Source: Ancylomarina subtilis
Lineage (GTDB): Bacteria; Bacteroidota; Bacteroidia; Bacteroidales; Marinifilaceae
Reading direction: 5' to 3'
Length of the DNA stretch: 64,000 nucleotides
NCBI RefSeq assembly: GCF_004217115.1
Contig: NZ_SHKN01000001.1
Location: 2,483,781-2,547,780, forward strand
This document shows, piece by piece, positions 17,334-27,109 of this stretch (positions within the stretch are counted from its first letter, which is position 1; each line of letters begins with the position of its first letter). The notes under the pieces are model-generated. The model did no database searches. It was given only the letters and a program-made list of their open reading frames with translations, and was not told the origin of the DNA. A program made the translations under genes and the position numbers.

Positions 17334-18938
17334 CTAGTTTTTATATTTCTCAGATACTTCTGCAGCAACCTGACGCATTGTATCTTGCGCTTGATCTGTA
17401 TATTTTCCCGTTGCCAACTCGGCTAAAACATCTTTGTGTTTCAACTCCATCATGTCCAAGAAATCTTTTTCAAATTCCTTCGTTTTCTCAACAGGTACAC
17501 TACGAAGTAAGCCCTGACTTCCGCAGTACAAAATGGCAACTTGTCTTTCAACTGAATAGGGTGAGTACTGTCCTTGTTTTAGGATCTCAACATTCTTAGC
17601 ACCCTTATTCAATACCGATAAAGTGGCAGCATCCATATCCGATCCAAATTTAGCAAAAGCCTCAAGTTCACGATATTGTGCCTGATCCAGTTTCAAGGTT
17701 CCAGCCACTTTCTTCATCGACTTAATTTGAGCATTACCCCCAACACGAGATACCGAAATACCCACATTAATCGCCGGACGAATCCCCGCATTAAACAGGT
17801 CAGATTCAAGGAAAATCTGTCCATCAGTAATGGAAATTACATTGGTTGGAATATAAGCCGATACATCACCTGCCTGAGTTTCAATAATTGGCAAGGCAGT
17901 TAATGACCCCCCTCCTCGAATGATAGATTCGCCATTTTCATCCTTTGCATCAATCAAACTCTGAGGTAAATCATTCATTTGACGAGCAATATCGTCTGAA
18001 TTAATAATTTTAGCTGCACGCTCTAACAAACGTGAGTGAAGGTAAAAAACATCACCTGGATATGCTTCACGTCCTGGTGGACGACGAAGGAGTAGAGAAA
18101 CTTCACGGTACGAAACCGCCTGTTTCGATAAATCATCATAGATAATCAGTGCAGGACGTCCGGTATCACGGAAGAACTCACCAATTGAAGCCCCTGCAAA
18201 GGGTGCGTAAAATTGAAGTGCAGCAGGATCAGAGGCTGTTGCCATCACAATAACGGTATAGGCCATTGCTCCATGATCCTCAAGTGTTTTGGCAATATTA
18301 GCTACAGTTGAGCCTTTCTGCCCGATTGCAACATAAATACAATAAACAGGCTCTCCTTTATCGTAGAATTCTTTCTGATTGATAATGGTATCAATCGCAA
18401 TGGCTGTTTTACCTGTCTGACGGTCACCAATAATTAATTCACGCTGTCCACGACCGATAGGAATCATGGCATCAACAGATTTCAAACCTGTCTGAAGAGG
18501 CTCGTTTACCGGTTGACGATATAAAACTCCCGGAGCCTTACGTTCCAAAGGCATTTCATATGTTTTACCTTGTATTGCACCCTTACCATCTACAGGTTCA
18601 CCAATGGTATTAATCACACGCCCTAACATGCCTTCACCAACATTGATAGAAGCAATTCTATTCGTACGTTTTACTGTATCGCCTTCTTTAATCCCTCGAG
18701 TTTCACCAAGCAATACCGCTCCTACATTATCCTCTTCAAGATTAAGAACGATACCTAAAACACCATTCTGAAATTCGATCAATTCATTTGATCCAACGTG
18801 TGACAAACCGTAAATACGGGCAATTCCATCACCCACTTGTAGTACGGTTCCAACTTCTTCAAGTTGCGCTTCGGTTTTTAGACCTTCTAATTGCTGCTTT
18901 AGAATTTCCGAAACTTCAGCAGGTTTAATACTAGCCAT
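17334..18938 (-). CDS. atpA: ATP synthase F1 alpha subunit
   Basis: The 534-residue protein forms the alpha3beta3 head with the (absent here) beta subunit. The Walker A loop is GDRQTGKT (171-178). [20 protein letters not shown] is the Walker B and signature region, and the catalytic-interface arginine is in [11 protein letters not shown]. The N-terminal helix ([13 protein letters not shown]) docks on delta. Length is slightly above the common 505-530. It lies between atpH and atpG on the same strand. Confidence 0.98.
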   Translation of the reverse strand: MASIKPAEVSEILKQQLEGLKTEAQLEEVGTVLQVGDGIARIYGLSHVGSNELIEFQNGVLGIVLNLEEDNVGAVLLGETRGIKEGDTVKRTNRIASINVGEGMLGRVINTIGEPVDGKGAIQGKTYEMPLERKAPGVLYRQPVNEPLQTGLKSVDAMIPIGRGQRELIIGDRQTGKTAIAIDTIINQKEFYDKGEPVYCIYVAIGQKGSTVANIAKTLEDHGAMAYTVIVMATASDPAALQFYAPFAGASIGEFFRDTGRPALIIYDDLSKQAVSYREVSLLLRRPPGREAYPGDVFYLHSRLLERAAKIINSDDIARQMNDLPQSLIDAKDENGESIIRGGGSLTALPIIETQAGDVSAYIPTNVISITDGQIFLESDLFNAGIRPAINVGISVSRVGGNAQIKSMKKVAGTLKLDQAQYRELEAFAKFGSDMDAATLSVLNKGAKNVEILKQGQYSPYSVERQVAILYCGSQGLLRSVPVEKTKEFEKDFLDMMELKHKDVLAELATGKYTDQAQDTMRQVAAEVSEKYKN

Positions 18939-19089
18939 ATTTTTTATTGCTTTTGTTACGATTCAAGACTTATGTATGAGATTCAAGATCCACAGCGGTG
19001 CGGTATAAAGACTGATACAGCCTTATCTCAAACTTCAAAATTCTTTATTTATTAATTTATAAGAGCTCAGCTTAAAATTAAGTCTAGCC

Positions 19090-19623
19090 TTATACTAATG
19101 CTCTTTTAATGCGATTCAATTGTGTAGAAACACTGGTATCTAACTCCTGATCATCAACCCGAAGAATAAAACCTCCAATGATATCCTTATCCAGAACTTC
19201 TTCTAACTCAATTTTTGAATTAAAAGCCTGTTTAAGCATTTCACCTAGCTTTGTTTTGCCTTCCTCATCAATCTGAACAGCAGTTGTTAATTTTGCAGAT
19301 ACAATTCCCTGATCTTTTCGACATAAAGCCAAAAAATTACGAACCATATCTTTCATGAAAATTTCACGACGGTTTTGAAAAACCATATCCAGAAAGTTAA
19401 GAGTAAGAGCATCAAGCTTATCAGCTAAAATCAGTTTGACAGTCTTTCTTTTCTGAGACGTTTTAACCACCGGACTTTCAATCATCAACCAGAAATCCTT
19501 CACTGTATTGCAAAGTTCTCCAACAAGCTTCATGTCATCCACAATTGTGTCTAACATGCCTTTTTCTTTTCCCAGTTGGAAAAGAGCTTTTGCATATCGA
19601 ACCGAGATTTTACTTTCGTTCAT
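19090..19623 (-). CDS. atpH: ATP synthase F1 delta subunit
   Basis: The 177-residue protein matches the OSCP/delta family, which links the peripheral stalk to the top of F1. Visible motifs are SVRYAKALFQLGKEKG at the N-terminus and GGFILRVDDQELDTSVSTQLNRIKRAL at the C-terminus. It lies 52 bp after atpF and 151 bp before atpA in the operon. Length is typical. Confidence 0.97.
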   Translation of the reverse strand: MNESKISVRYAKALFQLGKEKGMLDTIVDDMKLVGELCNTVKDFWLMIESPVVKTSQKRKTVKLILADKLDALTLNFLDMVFQNRREIFMKDMVRNFLALCRKDQGIVSAKLTTAVQIDEEGKTKLGEMLKQAFNSKIELEEVLDKDIIGGFILRVDDQELDTSVSTQLNRIKRALV

Positions 19624-19675
19624 ATCTTCTAATTAATTGCTATCCCCAAGGGATAGATGTTCGACTTTCAGAGAA

Positions 19676-20170
19676 TTAATTGATATTGACGTCCTTCATC
19701 AAGTCCTGGAAATAATCCTTCTGTTGTTGATCATCTTCGAACTGACGACGTAAAACCTTTTCTGCAATCTCTACTGAAAGACTAGCCACCTGTTTTTTTA
19801 TCTCTCCTAAGGCAGCCACCTTATCACTTTCTATAGCTTGACGAGCTGATTCAACAACTTTTTCTGCTTCTTCAGATGCTTTTTTCTTGGCTTCACCTAC
19901 GATTTGCTCACCCAATTCCTTAGCTTCTTTCAGCATATTCTCTCTTTCACGTCTGGCTTCTTTCAAAATCTTTTGATTATCCGCCTGAAGTTTAGCCATC
20001 TCTTCTTTTGCTTTTTCAGCTGAAAGAAGAGCCTCCTTTATAGAGTCATTACGTTCCTCAATTGCATCAACAATTGAAGGCCAGGCATACTTCTTCAATA
20101 GAAAAAAAACAGTTGCAAAAGCAATAAACATCCAAATGAAAGTCCCCAATTCGGGAGTTACTAAGCCCAT
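19676..20170 (-). CDS. atpF: ATP synthase Fo b subunit
   Basis: The 164-residue product has one N-terminal membrane span (LGTFIWMFIAFATVFFLLKKYAWPSI begins it) and then a long charged coiled coil (AEKAKEEMAKLQADNQKI, EAEKVVESARQAI) forming the peripheral stalk that resists rotor torque. It ends in a delta-binding region. It lies in the order atpE-atpF-atpH, with a perfect 12-bp hairpin in the 111-bp gap after atpE. Confidence 0.97.
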   Translation of the reverse strand: MGLVTPELGTFIWMFIAFATVFFLLKKYAWPSIVDAIEERNDSIKEALLSAEKAKEEMAKLQADNQKILKEARRERENMLKEAKELGEQIVGEAKKKASEEAEKVVESARQAIESDKVAALGEIKKQVASLSVEIAEKVLRRQFEDDQQQKDYFQDLMKDVNIN

Positions 20171-20230
20171 AGTATTCTATATTTATAATTACAATGCGTA
20201 ATTAATGATTTTTTAACTGAAAGGTTGGTC

Positions 20231-20272
20231 CCCACAATTTGTCGCCGACAACCTCATTGAACAAATTGTGGG
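20231..20272 (-). other. Intercistronic stem-loop between atpE and atpF
   Basis: CCCACAATTTGT (20231-20242) and ACAAATTGTGGG (20261-20272) are perfect 12-bp complements around an 18-nt loop. There is no T-run after it, so it is not a classic terminator. It lies just downstream of atpE, where an mRNA-stabilising or processing hairpin would help make many c subunits per b subunit. Confidence 0.75.
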
Positions 20273-20281
20273 ATAATACTA

Positions 20282-20545
<264 letters not shown>

Positions 20546-20623
20546 TTAGTTTAAAATTTATAAAACTATAATGTCTCCCGAAGGAGTTTGATTCAATTTA
20601 AACAGACTTATAAGTCTCCATTT

Positions 20624-21712
20624 TTAATGATGTTCCTCTACCGCCATACCAAAATAAAGGGCCGATAGAAGAGTAAACACATAAGCTTGAATTAAAGCAA
20701 CAAGCAATTCCAGTACATCCATGAAAATAACAAAGAAGACCGAAACAACTGAGGTTCCCATTCCAAGTGCCGGACTCATTTCCCCAAAAATGAAAATCAA
20801 AGAAATGAAGGCCAAAACAATCATATGACCTGCAGTAATATTTGCAAAAAGTCGAACCATCAATACGAATGGTTTTGTAAAAACACCCATCAACTCAACC
20901 AATGGCATCAAAGGCACAGGAAATTTCAACCACCAAGGTACCCCCGGCGTATTAAAAATGTGCTTCCAATAATTTTTATTTCCATTTACTGTTGTGATAA
21001 TGAATGTAAACAAGGCCAATACCATCGTAATGGTAATATTACCCGTCACGTTGGCACCTCCTGGCAAGAAAGGCACCAAGCCCATCATGTTGTTCAACCA
21101 AATAAAGAAAAAGATGGTCAACAAAAAGGGAACAAATTTCTTGTATTTTTTTTCACCAATAGCTGGCTTAGCAATCTCATCAATAACAAAAACGATGATA
21201 GGCTCTAGATATGCCTGAAGACCCTTAGGTGCCTGTCCTTTTCTTCTGTTATAGGTTTTAGCAACTGAAATAAATATTAGAAGTAAGAAAACCATGGAAA
21301 TCAACATCGCCACAACATTCTTAGTCATCGAAACATCAAAAGGTCGCACTTGATGCCCATTAACCATCTCAACAACCTTTCCTCTGTATTCACCTTCCTT
21401 AGCCAGTTCGAATCCCTTGTAAGATGCATGACCATGGTGAAATTTACTTGACATGAAAACATGAAACCCCGAATGCTCAGAATAAACAATTACAGGTAAA
21501 GGTGCGGTAAAGTGAAAATCACCATATGAAAAAACATGCCAATCGTAAGAATCAGCAATATGATCCATTATAAAATTACCAGGTTCAAATTTCTCTTTTT
21601 TGTGGCTCTCTTGATGAGTCTCATGCTCGTGCTCATCGCTAACTGAAGCAAAAGCCGGAGTTAGACAAGTAAAAAAGAATGCGATAAGTAAAAGTCGATG
21701 AATGTGCTTCAT
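20624..21712 (-). CDS. atpB: ATP synthase Fo a subunit
   Basis: With the start at 21712 (MKHIHRLLLIAFFFTCL) the protein has 362 residues, longer than the usual 240-280 because of a signal peptide and a His/Glu-rich external domain of about 120 residues, a feature known from Bacteroidota a subunits. The frame to 21766 adds 18 residues that would hide the signal. The essential arginine is in MVRLFANITAGHMIVLAFI, and the last helix has ALIQAYVFTLLSALYFGMAVEEHH. It forms the ion half-channels next to the c ring. Confidence 0.96.
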   Translation of the reverse strand: MKHIHRLLLIAFFFTCLTPAFASVSDEHEHETHQESHKKEKFEPGNFIMDHIADSYDWHVFSYGDFHFTAPLPVIVYSEHSGFHVFMSSKFHHGHASYKGFELAKEGEYRGKVVEMVNGHQVRPFDVSMTKNVVAMLISMVFLLLIFISVAKTYNRRKGQAPKGLQAYLEPIIVFVIDEIAKPAIGEKKYKKFVPFLLTIFFFIWLNNMMGLVPFLPGGANVTGNITITMVLALFTFIITTVNGNKNYWKHIFNTPGVPWWLKFPVPLMPLVELMGVFTKPFVLMVRLFANITAGHMIVLAFISLIFIFGEMSPALGMGTSVVSVFFVIFMDVLELLVALIQAYVFTLLSALYFGMAVEEHH

Positions 21713-21911
21713 TCCATTCGAAAATATCAGATTAATAAAACGGTATTTAACTTGTTCATGAAACAAGATCTAACCGGAAATAACTTAAAATCAATCCAGA
21801 ACAAAACATGGTAAAAAACACCATGTTTATCCTTGCCATAGGCCCCTTTTTTTTAAGCCCTCCAAATTTAATAAAAAAAAGACATAAGATACCAATTTGT
21901 CTTTATTTATC

Positions 21912-22283
21912 TCACTTTGATTTTAGACTCTTCACTAATGACGTGACTTCGAATACCGTATAAAAAATATAACAGGTGGCAAAATACAAAATAAAACTCA
22001 GCGCTTCTGATCTGTTCAATAAGACAAAAACAATTATAATGGTCAGGTTTAAAAATAACTTCACAGCAAACCATGCCATAAAACTTGTATTAAATGCCAT
22101 CGGGCTTTTCTCTTTCGTCTTTAATAGGGCTGAATGCTGCACCAAATTAAAAATAAAAAAATAGAAAATAATAAAAGGAAAGATCGGATTGAACCAAGGA
22201 TTCAAAACTTTATAAAACAAGCCCAAGGTCAGAATTAATAGTATTATAGAGAGCAATCCCAGTTGGGAAATATGTTTTTTCAT
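21912..22283 (-). CDS. Small four-helix membrane protein in the atp operon
   Basis: The product has 123 residues when begun at 22283 (MKKHISQLGLLSIILLIL) and contains about four hydrophobic segments with a short basic C-terminus (SLVKSLKSK). It lies between atpZ and atpB, the place where atpI-type assembly or Mg-handling proteins are encoded in other atp operons. Sequence similarity to AtpI is not obvious by eye, so a role in c-ring assembly is only inferred from position and topology. The frame is not disturbed, and spacing to both neighbours supports co-transcription. Confidence 0.7.
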   Translation of the reverse strand: MKKHISQLGLLSIILLILTLGLFYKVLNPWFNPIFPFIIFYFFIFNLVQHSALLKTKEKSPMAFNTSFMAWFAVKLFLNLTIIIVFVLLNRSEALSFILYFATCYIFYTVFEVTSLVKSLKSK

Positions 22284-22361
22284 GCAGTTCAAGTTTTTTT
22301 TATGTGATCAAAGTATTGATTTGTTCAAAATCTCCATGAAAATACGGAAAGTCTACAGATT

Positions 22362-22607
22362 TCAGCTATCCTTCTTAAAAAAATCCTTAAGGGCTATATA
22401 CAAAGAAAGTATCACCCCCAGAAATGCACCCAATACTGTGAATCCTGGAAAATCGTTTTCCAGATATTTATCAGCTTGCATACCTGCGAACAATACTAAC
22501 AGTATAATGGCAATCATTTGAAATGCCAGACCAGAATATCTGGCAGCTTCTCTTAATTGCCTTTTTTTCTTTTCAGCATCTATCTTATTTGACGGCTTTT
22601 TTTTCAT
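22362..22607 (-). CDS. atpZ: AtpZ/AtpI family protein
   Basis: This 81-residue protein has a lysine-rich N-terminus (MKKKPSNKIDAEKKKRQLRE), then two membrane segments (GLAFQMIAIILLVLFAGMQA and FTVLGAFLGVILSLYIALKD) separated by a short Asp/Pro-containing loop, the layout of AtpZ/AtpI-like small proteins near the start of atp operons. These are linked to Mg/Ca uptake or c-ring assembly. Its start codon lies inside the 3' end of the bactofilin gene (23-bp overlap), so the two are translationally coupled. Confidence 0.82.
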   Translation of the reverse strand: MKKKPSNKIDAEKKKRQLREAARYSGLAFQMIAIILLVLFAGMQADKYLENDFPGFTVLGAFLGVILSLYIALKDFFKKDS

Positions 22608-22962
22608 CTTTTACAACGGCCTCATTTCCCATTTTACATGTACCTGTAAACTTAGCGCCCGGCTCAACAGAAATTTTAACAGTATTAATGTTACCCAAAA
22701 TTAAAGCGGATGATTTAAGACTGATAAGCTCACTTACATGAATATTTCCTTCAATACGACCAGAAACGTCAATTGTTTGACAAGTAATATCCCCTTCAAC
22801 TTTTCCAGTAGGACCAACAACAACCTTACCTTTTACAATGATTTTTCCTTTTACAAAACCATCAATTCGAATATCTCTTGAGGCTTCAATATCTCCATTG
22901 ATAGAAGTCCCATCGCAAACTAAATTAACTGCTGTAGTTTGTACCTCGTTATTTCTGCTCAT
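22585..22962 (-). CDS. Bactofilin (polymer-forming cytoskeletal protein)
   Basis: With the start at 22962 (MSRNNEVQTTAVNLVCDGTS) the product has 125 residues. The core is a run of short beta-helix repeats: INGDIEASRDIRIDGFVKGK, VVGPTGKVEGDI, IDVSGRIEGNIHV, ALILGNINT and VEPGAKFTG. This right-handed beta-helix polymerises without nucleotide and scaffolds cell-wall or shape enzymes at the membrane. Here it is the first gene of the atp operon and overlaps atpZ by 23 bp. The link to ATP synthase seems to be genomic position only; I infer no direct function in it. Confidence 0.92.
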   Translation of the reverse strand: MSRNNEVQTTAVNLVCDGTSINGDIEASRDIRIDGFVKGKIIVKGKVVVGPTGKVEGDITCQTIDVSGRIEGNIHVSELISLKSSALILGNINTVKISVEPGAKFTGTCKMGNEAVVKDEKKAVK

Positions 22963-23130
22963 TTTATTTTCGCTTTTAAACATTTTAGTGACCTATTTTT
23001 CAAACCTTCTTCATAATCCATTAAAACGAATTAAACCTTACGAAGAAGGAGTCTAATCATACAAAAACCGAACGCTTATCCATATCGACTGATCGTTAAT
23101 CAAAATATCGCATTCTTTTTTCAAGTTTCA

Positions 23131-23138
23131 CAAATATA
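23131..23138 (-). promoter_or_regulatory. Candidate -7 box of the bactofilin-atp operon
   Basis: TATATTTG on the minus strand is an exact TAnnTTTG match about 170 bp upstream of the bactofilin start. No clear -33 TTTG was found at 19-20 nt spacing, so confidence is limited. Confidence 0.4.
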
Positions 23139-23287
23139 AAAAAAGCATACAGACCTACATCTTTTTTTAGCCTTTTTTAATTTTCACACTCAACTTTTGA
23201 TGAAGCAAATTCGAATCCCAATAGCTTTCTCTCAGAATGCAGCCCTTAAGATTAACGTGCTAATTAAAATTTTATTTAAAATATCAG

Positions 23288-23319
23288 AAAAAAAGATGCC
23301 CCAAACCGGAGCATCTTTA
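23288..23319 (-). terminator. Terminator of the glutathione peroxidase gene
   Basis: AAAGATGC (23292-23299) pairs with GCATCTTT (23311-23318), extended by CC/GG. The minus-strand transcript ends in a T-run. It begins 33 bp after the stop codon. Confidence 0.8.
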
Positions 23320-23351
23320 ACTAGAAACCAAAAATGTTTGTGGAGATAAGC

Positions 23352-23978
23352 CTAAAGATCTTTAAGCATTGCTGCAATTTCTTTTTCAAAATCTTTGGGT
23401 GCAATATTGGGTTCGATACGACGAACCAGCTTACCACTTCTATCAATTATGAATTTTGTAAAATTCCATTTAATCCCATTCCCCTCATAAATTTCCGGAA
23501 ATTTCTCACTCAAAAAAGATTTGAACTTTTGACCTGATGTTGAATCATCAAACCCCCTAAATGGTTTTTGTGAGGTGAGCATTTTATAAAGTGGATGCGC
23601 ATTTTCACCCCTCACTTCAATTTTTTCAAACATAGGAAAACTAACCCCATAATTTTTATGGCAGAATTCTGCAATTTCAGTCGAACTACCCGGCTCCTGT
23701 CCTAAAAACTGATTACAGGGAAAGCCTAATATTACCAAACCCTGATCTTTATACTTTTCATACATCGCTTCCAAGCCTTCGTACTGAGGTGTTAAACCGC
23801 ATTTACTGGCCGTGTTCACCACAAGTACCACTTTACCTTTATAAGAACTCATGGGCACTTCTTCCCCCGATAAAGAATTCAACTTAAAATCATAAAATTT
23901 AGCCTGTTTTTCCTGAGCCTGTAATGGTATTACAAAAAGACTCATTAGGATTATAGTACAAATAGTTATTGCTTTCAT
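23352..23978 (-). CDS. Secreted glutathione peroxidase family protein
   Basis: This 208-residue thioredoxin-fold protein has a Sec signal ([22 protein letters not shown]). The peroxidatic cysteine is in [19 protein letters not shown], the resolving Cys/Gln region in [15 protein letters not shown], and the Trp/Asn pair in [14 protein letters not shown], so the catalytic tetrad is complete, with Cys instead of selenocysteine. Such enzymes usually use thioredoxin rather than glutathione and reduce hydrogen or lipid hydroperoxides. Export points to a periplasmic role. It is monocistronic, divergent from hemN, with a minus-strand TAATTTTG box at 24035-24042 that could be its -7 element. Confidence 0.93.
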   Translation of the reverse strand: MKAITICTIILMSLFVIPLQAQEKQAKFYDFKLNSLSGEEVPMSSYKGKVVLVVNTASKCGLTPQYEGLEAMYEKYKDQGLVILGFPCNQFLGQEPGSSTEIAEFCHKNYGVSFPMFEKIEVRGENAHPLYKMLTSQKPFRGFDDSTSGQKFKSFLSEKFPEIYEGNGIKWNFTKFIIDRSGKLVRRIEPNIAPKDFEKEIAAMLKDL

Positions 23979-24143
23979 TTTTCTACTTTTTAATATTTAT
24001 CAGGCAAGTTATTCATAAAAGATGAAATAAAAGACAAAATTATCTTAAATATTATTCCCTCTAAATTAAATCATATTAATCATTGAAAATAAAAACCATT
24101 TTAAGAGAAATTGAACGAAGCAATGAACATTCACAAAAAAAGA

Positions 24144-24151
24144 TATCTTTG
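24144..24151 (+). promoter_or_regulatory. Candidate -7 box for hemN
   Basis: TATCTTTG matches TAnnTTTG, 45 bp before the hemN start codon. No matching -33 element was seen at the expected distance. Confidence 0.4.
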
Positions 24152-24195
24152 TATGATTCAGTATAGATTTTGAAGAACAACCAAGTCATTATATT

Positions 24196-25560
24196 ATGAA
24201 TAAAGAAGCTCTAATAGATAAATATAACGTTCCCGTACCACGATATACCAGTTACCCAACGGTTCCGTTCTGGGGAAACGAAACGCCTGATGTCAAGCAA
24301 TGGTTCAAACATGTAAAACGCTGTTTTACAGAGTCGAACCAGACGAAAGGGATTAGTATTTATATTCATCTGCCATACTGCGAGAGGCTTTGCACCTATT
24401 GTGCCTGCACAAAAGTGATAACCAGAGACCACAAGGTTGAGGACTCATATATTGATGCCCTTTTACAAGAATGGCAAATCTATTTGAATGAATTCGATGA
24501 AAAACCGATACTAAGGGAACTTCATCTTGGAGGAGGAACGCCAACCTTCTTTAGTCCCGAAAATCTGAAACGATTAATCAATGGTATCAAGTCAGAATCT
24601 GAGCTTCATCCTGAATATGAATTCAGTTTCGAAGGGCACCCCAACAATACAACGCGCGAGCACATGCAAGCACTATACGAAGTTGGTTTCAGACGAGTAA
24701 GTTTTGGCGTTCAGGATTTTGACCCGGAGGTTCAAAGAGTCATCAATCGACTTCAATCCTACGAAACGGTTAAAGAGGTAACTGAAATTGCACGAGAAAT
24801 CGGCTATCATTCGGTTAATTACGATTTGATTTATGGTCTTCCTAAACAAAAATTAAGCTCAGTAAAAGATACCTTCGATAAAGTTTCAGAGCTAAAACCT
24901 GACCGAATAGCTTATTACTCATACGCTCATGTACCATGGAAAAGTAAAGGACAGCGTTTGTTTACCGAAGAAGATATTCCAAACAGTGCTGGAAAAAGAG
25001 CTTTATATGACTTAGGGAAAGAGAAACTTGCTGAACTAGGCTACGATGATGTGGGAATGGACCACTTCTCGCTACCACATGACAACCTATATCAAGCTAA
25101 AATTGAGAAGCGTCTTCACCGAAACTTCATGGGCTATAATACATCTCATACTGAGCTTTTGATTGGGTTAGGTGCCTCATCTATTTCTGATGCAAAATAT
25201 GCTTACGCTCAAAATCCAAAAGAGATACACCTATACAAAGCCGCCTCTGAAAAAGGCGAATTAGACTTAGTTAAAGCCTGTAACCTTACGGATGAAGATT
25301 TAGAAGTAAAAAAAGCCATCCTTGACATTTCGTGCAGAAGAGAATTGGTGTTCTCAAATGAATTAAAACCTTACTTGCCCAAAACCATTGAAAGTGAATT
25401 GCAGATAATGGCTGACGAAGGCATCTTAACATTCGACTCTGAAAAATTAGAAGTGACTGATTTAGGTATGACTTTCTTGCGCAACATCTGCAAGTTATTC
25501 GATAATCGACTTAGAAATGCCAAAGCCGGTGAGAGTAATATGTTTTCAAAAGCCATCTAA
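24196..25560 (+). CDS. hemN: Oxygen-independent coproporphyrinogen III oxidase
   Basis: The 454-residue radical SAM enzyme decarboxylates coproporphyrinogen III to protoporphyrinogen IX without oxygen in haem synthesis. The N-terminal HemN signature PRYTSYPTVPFW is followed by the 4Fe-4S motif YCERLCTYCAC (Cys 62, 66, 69 and the conserved extra Cys 71), GGGTPTFFS, EGHPNNT and VSFGVQDFDPEVQ. The presence of RYTSYPT, the extra Cys and full length argue for true HemN rather than the haem chaperone HemW. The next gene follows on the same strand after 51 bp. An oxygen-independent enzyme fits an anaerobic or facultative host. Confidence 0.95.
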   Translation: MNKEALIDKYNVPVPRYTSYPTVPFWGNETPDVKQWFKHVKRCFTESNQTKGISIYIHLPYCERLCTYCACTKVITRDHKVEDSYIDALLQEWQIYLNEFDEKPILRELHLGGGTPTFFSPENLKRLINGIKSESELHPEYEFSFEGHPNNTTREHMQALYEVGFRRVSFGVQDFDPEVQRVINRLQSYETVKEVTEIAREIGYHSVNYDLIYGLPKQKLSSVKDTFDKVSELKPDRIAYYSYAHVPWKSKGQRLFTEEDIPNSAGKRALYDLGKEKLAELGYDDVGMDHFSLPHDNLYQAKIEKRLHRNFMGYNTSHTELLIGLGASSISDAKYAYAQNPKEIHLYKAASEKGELDLVKACNLTDEDLEVKKAILDISCRRELVFSNELKPYLPKTIESELQIMADEGILTFDSEKLEVTDLGMTFLRNICKLFDNRLRNAKAGESNMFSKAI

Positions 25561-25611
25561 TTTTGTAGCTTTACATAGCAATAGTGTATTGTTATCTAAA
25601 ATGTCAGCAAA

Positions 25612-26961
25612 ATGATCAACAAGCTTAAAACCCACTTCAATGACCTGATGAATTTCCTAAGTCAGGGTGTTTGGAGTATGCGATTAAAAGATTTATCCGG
25701 TTCTCGTTATCTTCTAATGAGACAGTTACGAATCTATTTATTAGCAATCAAAGGGTTTTACGAGGATAAGTGTCAGTTGAGAGCCTCAGCTCTCACCTTT
25801 TATTCTCTGCTATCTGTTGTTCCCGTCTTAGCCATGTTTTTTGGTATTGCCAAAGGATTTGGCATGGAAAAACTTCTCGAAAAGGAGTTAACCAAAAGCC
25901 TTTCCGGGCAAGAAGAAGTTCTGAGTTGGTTGATTGAATTTGCAAACAAAATGCTTGAGAATACCAAAGGAACATTGATTGCAGGTTTGGGTTTTGCCAT
26001 TTTATTTTGGTCCGTTATTAAGGTTCTTAGTAATATAGAAGAAGCATTTAATGACGTTTGGCAGATAAAAAAAAGCAGAACATGGGGGCGAAAATTCTCC
26101 GACTACACATCCATCATGATCTTTGGTCCCATTCTTTTGATTGGCTCCAGTGCTGTAACGGTTTTCATCAAATCCAAAATTGGAGAAGTCATTGTAGGAA
26201 ACAGTATTCTCGAAGCTATTGGGCCCGTAATTGTAACATTAATAAATTTAATCCCTTACTTTCTGGTTTGGATCCTTTTCACAGGTATTTATGCCTTTAT
26301 GCCCAATACCCGGGTAAAATTCAAATCTGCTATACTCGCTGGTATTGTAGCTGGTACAATCTACCAACTATTGCAAATTGGCTACATCGAGTTTCAAGGA
26401 AGAGTGACCTCATACAATGCCATATACGGTAGCTTTGCAGCCTTACCTCTCTTTCTTATTTGGCTACAATTAAGTTGGCTTGTCGTGCTCTTTGGGGCTG
26501 AAATATCATTTGCTGAGCAGAATGTCGAGAGTTATGAATTTGAGGCTGAATCAACTCAGATTTCGCATAGTTTCCGCCGATTACTCAGTTTAATTGTAGT
26601 TCATAAAATCATCCAAAACTTTACTCAGGATAAACGCCCATACCGAGCCAAGGATATTTCTCAGGAACTCGAAATGCCAATTCGTTTAACACGAGAAATC
26701 ATCTTTAATCTGGTCAATTGTGGTTTACTTTCGGAACTTACTACCGGAAGGGATAAAGAAACAGCTTATGCACCAGCCTTTGATATTGCAGACATGAGCT
26801 TAAACAGAGTCGTCAATTCTCTGGAAGACTATGGCTCGGATGATATTCCTGTGAAAAGAAATAGGGTATTTGACACCTTAACTCATCATATTAATGAGTA
26901 CAAGATAAAATTTGAAAAAGAAAGTGGAAATGTGCTGTTGAAGGATGTTGAGATCGATTGA
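25612..26961 (+). CDS. YihY/BrkB family inner membrane protein
   Basis: The 449-residue protein has the YihY/virulence factor BrkB domain with about six membrane spans: DKCQLRASALTFYSLLSVVPVLAM, GTLIAGLGFAILFWSVIKVL, SIMIFGPILLIGSSAVTVF, a span near LINLIPYFLVWILFTGIYAFMPN, AILAGIVAGTIYQLLQ and LPLFLIWLQLSWLVVLFGAE (segments abbreviated). A cytosolic C-terminal domain of about 130 residues looks like a winged helix (YRAKDISQELEMPIRLTREII). The family is not RNase BN despite older labels; its function is unknown, possibly transport. It follows hemN closely and may be co-transcribed. Confidence 0.88.
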   Translation: MINKLKTHFNDLMNFLSQGVWSMRLKDLSGSRYLLMRQLRIYLLAIKGFYEDKCQLRASALTFYSLLSVVPVLAMFFGIAKGFGMEKLLEKELTKSLSGQEEVLSWLIEFANKMLENTKGTLIAGLGFAILFWSVIKVLSNIEEAFNDVWQIKKSRTWGRKFSDYTSIMIFGPILLIGSSAVTVFIKSKIGEVIVGNSILEAIGPVIVTLINLIPYFLVWILFTGIYAFMPNTRVKFKSAILAGIVAGTIYQLLQIGYIEFQGRVTSYNAIYGSFAALPLFLIWLQLSWLVVLFGAEISFAEQNVESYEFEAESTQISHSFRRLLSLIVVHKIIQNFTQDKRPYRAKDISQELEMPIRLTREIIFNLVNCGLLSELTTGRDKETAYAPAFDIADMSLNRVVNSLEDYGSDDIPVKRNRVFDTLTHHINEYKIKFEKESGNVLLKDVEID

Positions 26962-27109
26962 TAATTTGTTTGACTATGAAATGTAAGATGTAAATGGGAA
27001 GACTCAATATCTAAAATTGAAACAACTGGACCCATCACATTTCCATCTATTGAATTGATTTAAAAGACAAGGACTTGAAATTTAAATATTAATCCTAAAT
27101 TAAATCCTC

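Larger units (their letters stand above)
22963..23351. other. Gap upstream of bactofilin
   Basis: This 389-bp region holds a minus-strand CAAATATA (TATATTTG) box at 23131-23138 as a candidate -7 element for the bactofilin-atp operon, and the glutathione peroxidase terminator at its right end. No ORF is credible. Confidence 0.5.

Noticed and set aside
24196-25560. HemW haem chaperone
   Set aside because: The RYTSYPT start, extra Cys after the CxxxCxxC motif and 454-residue length fit HemN.
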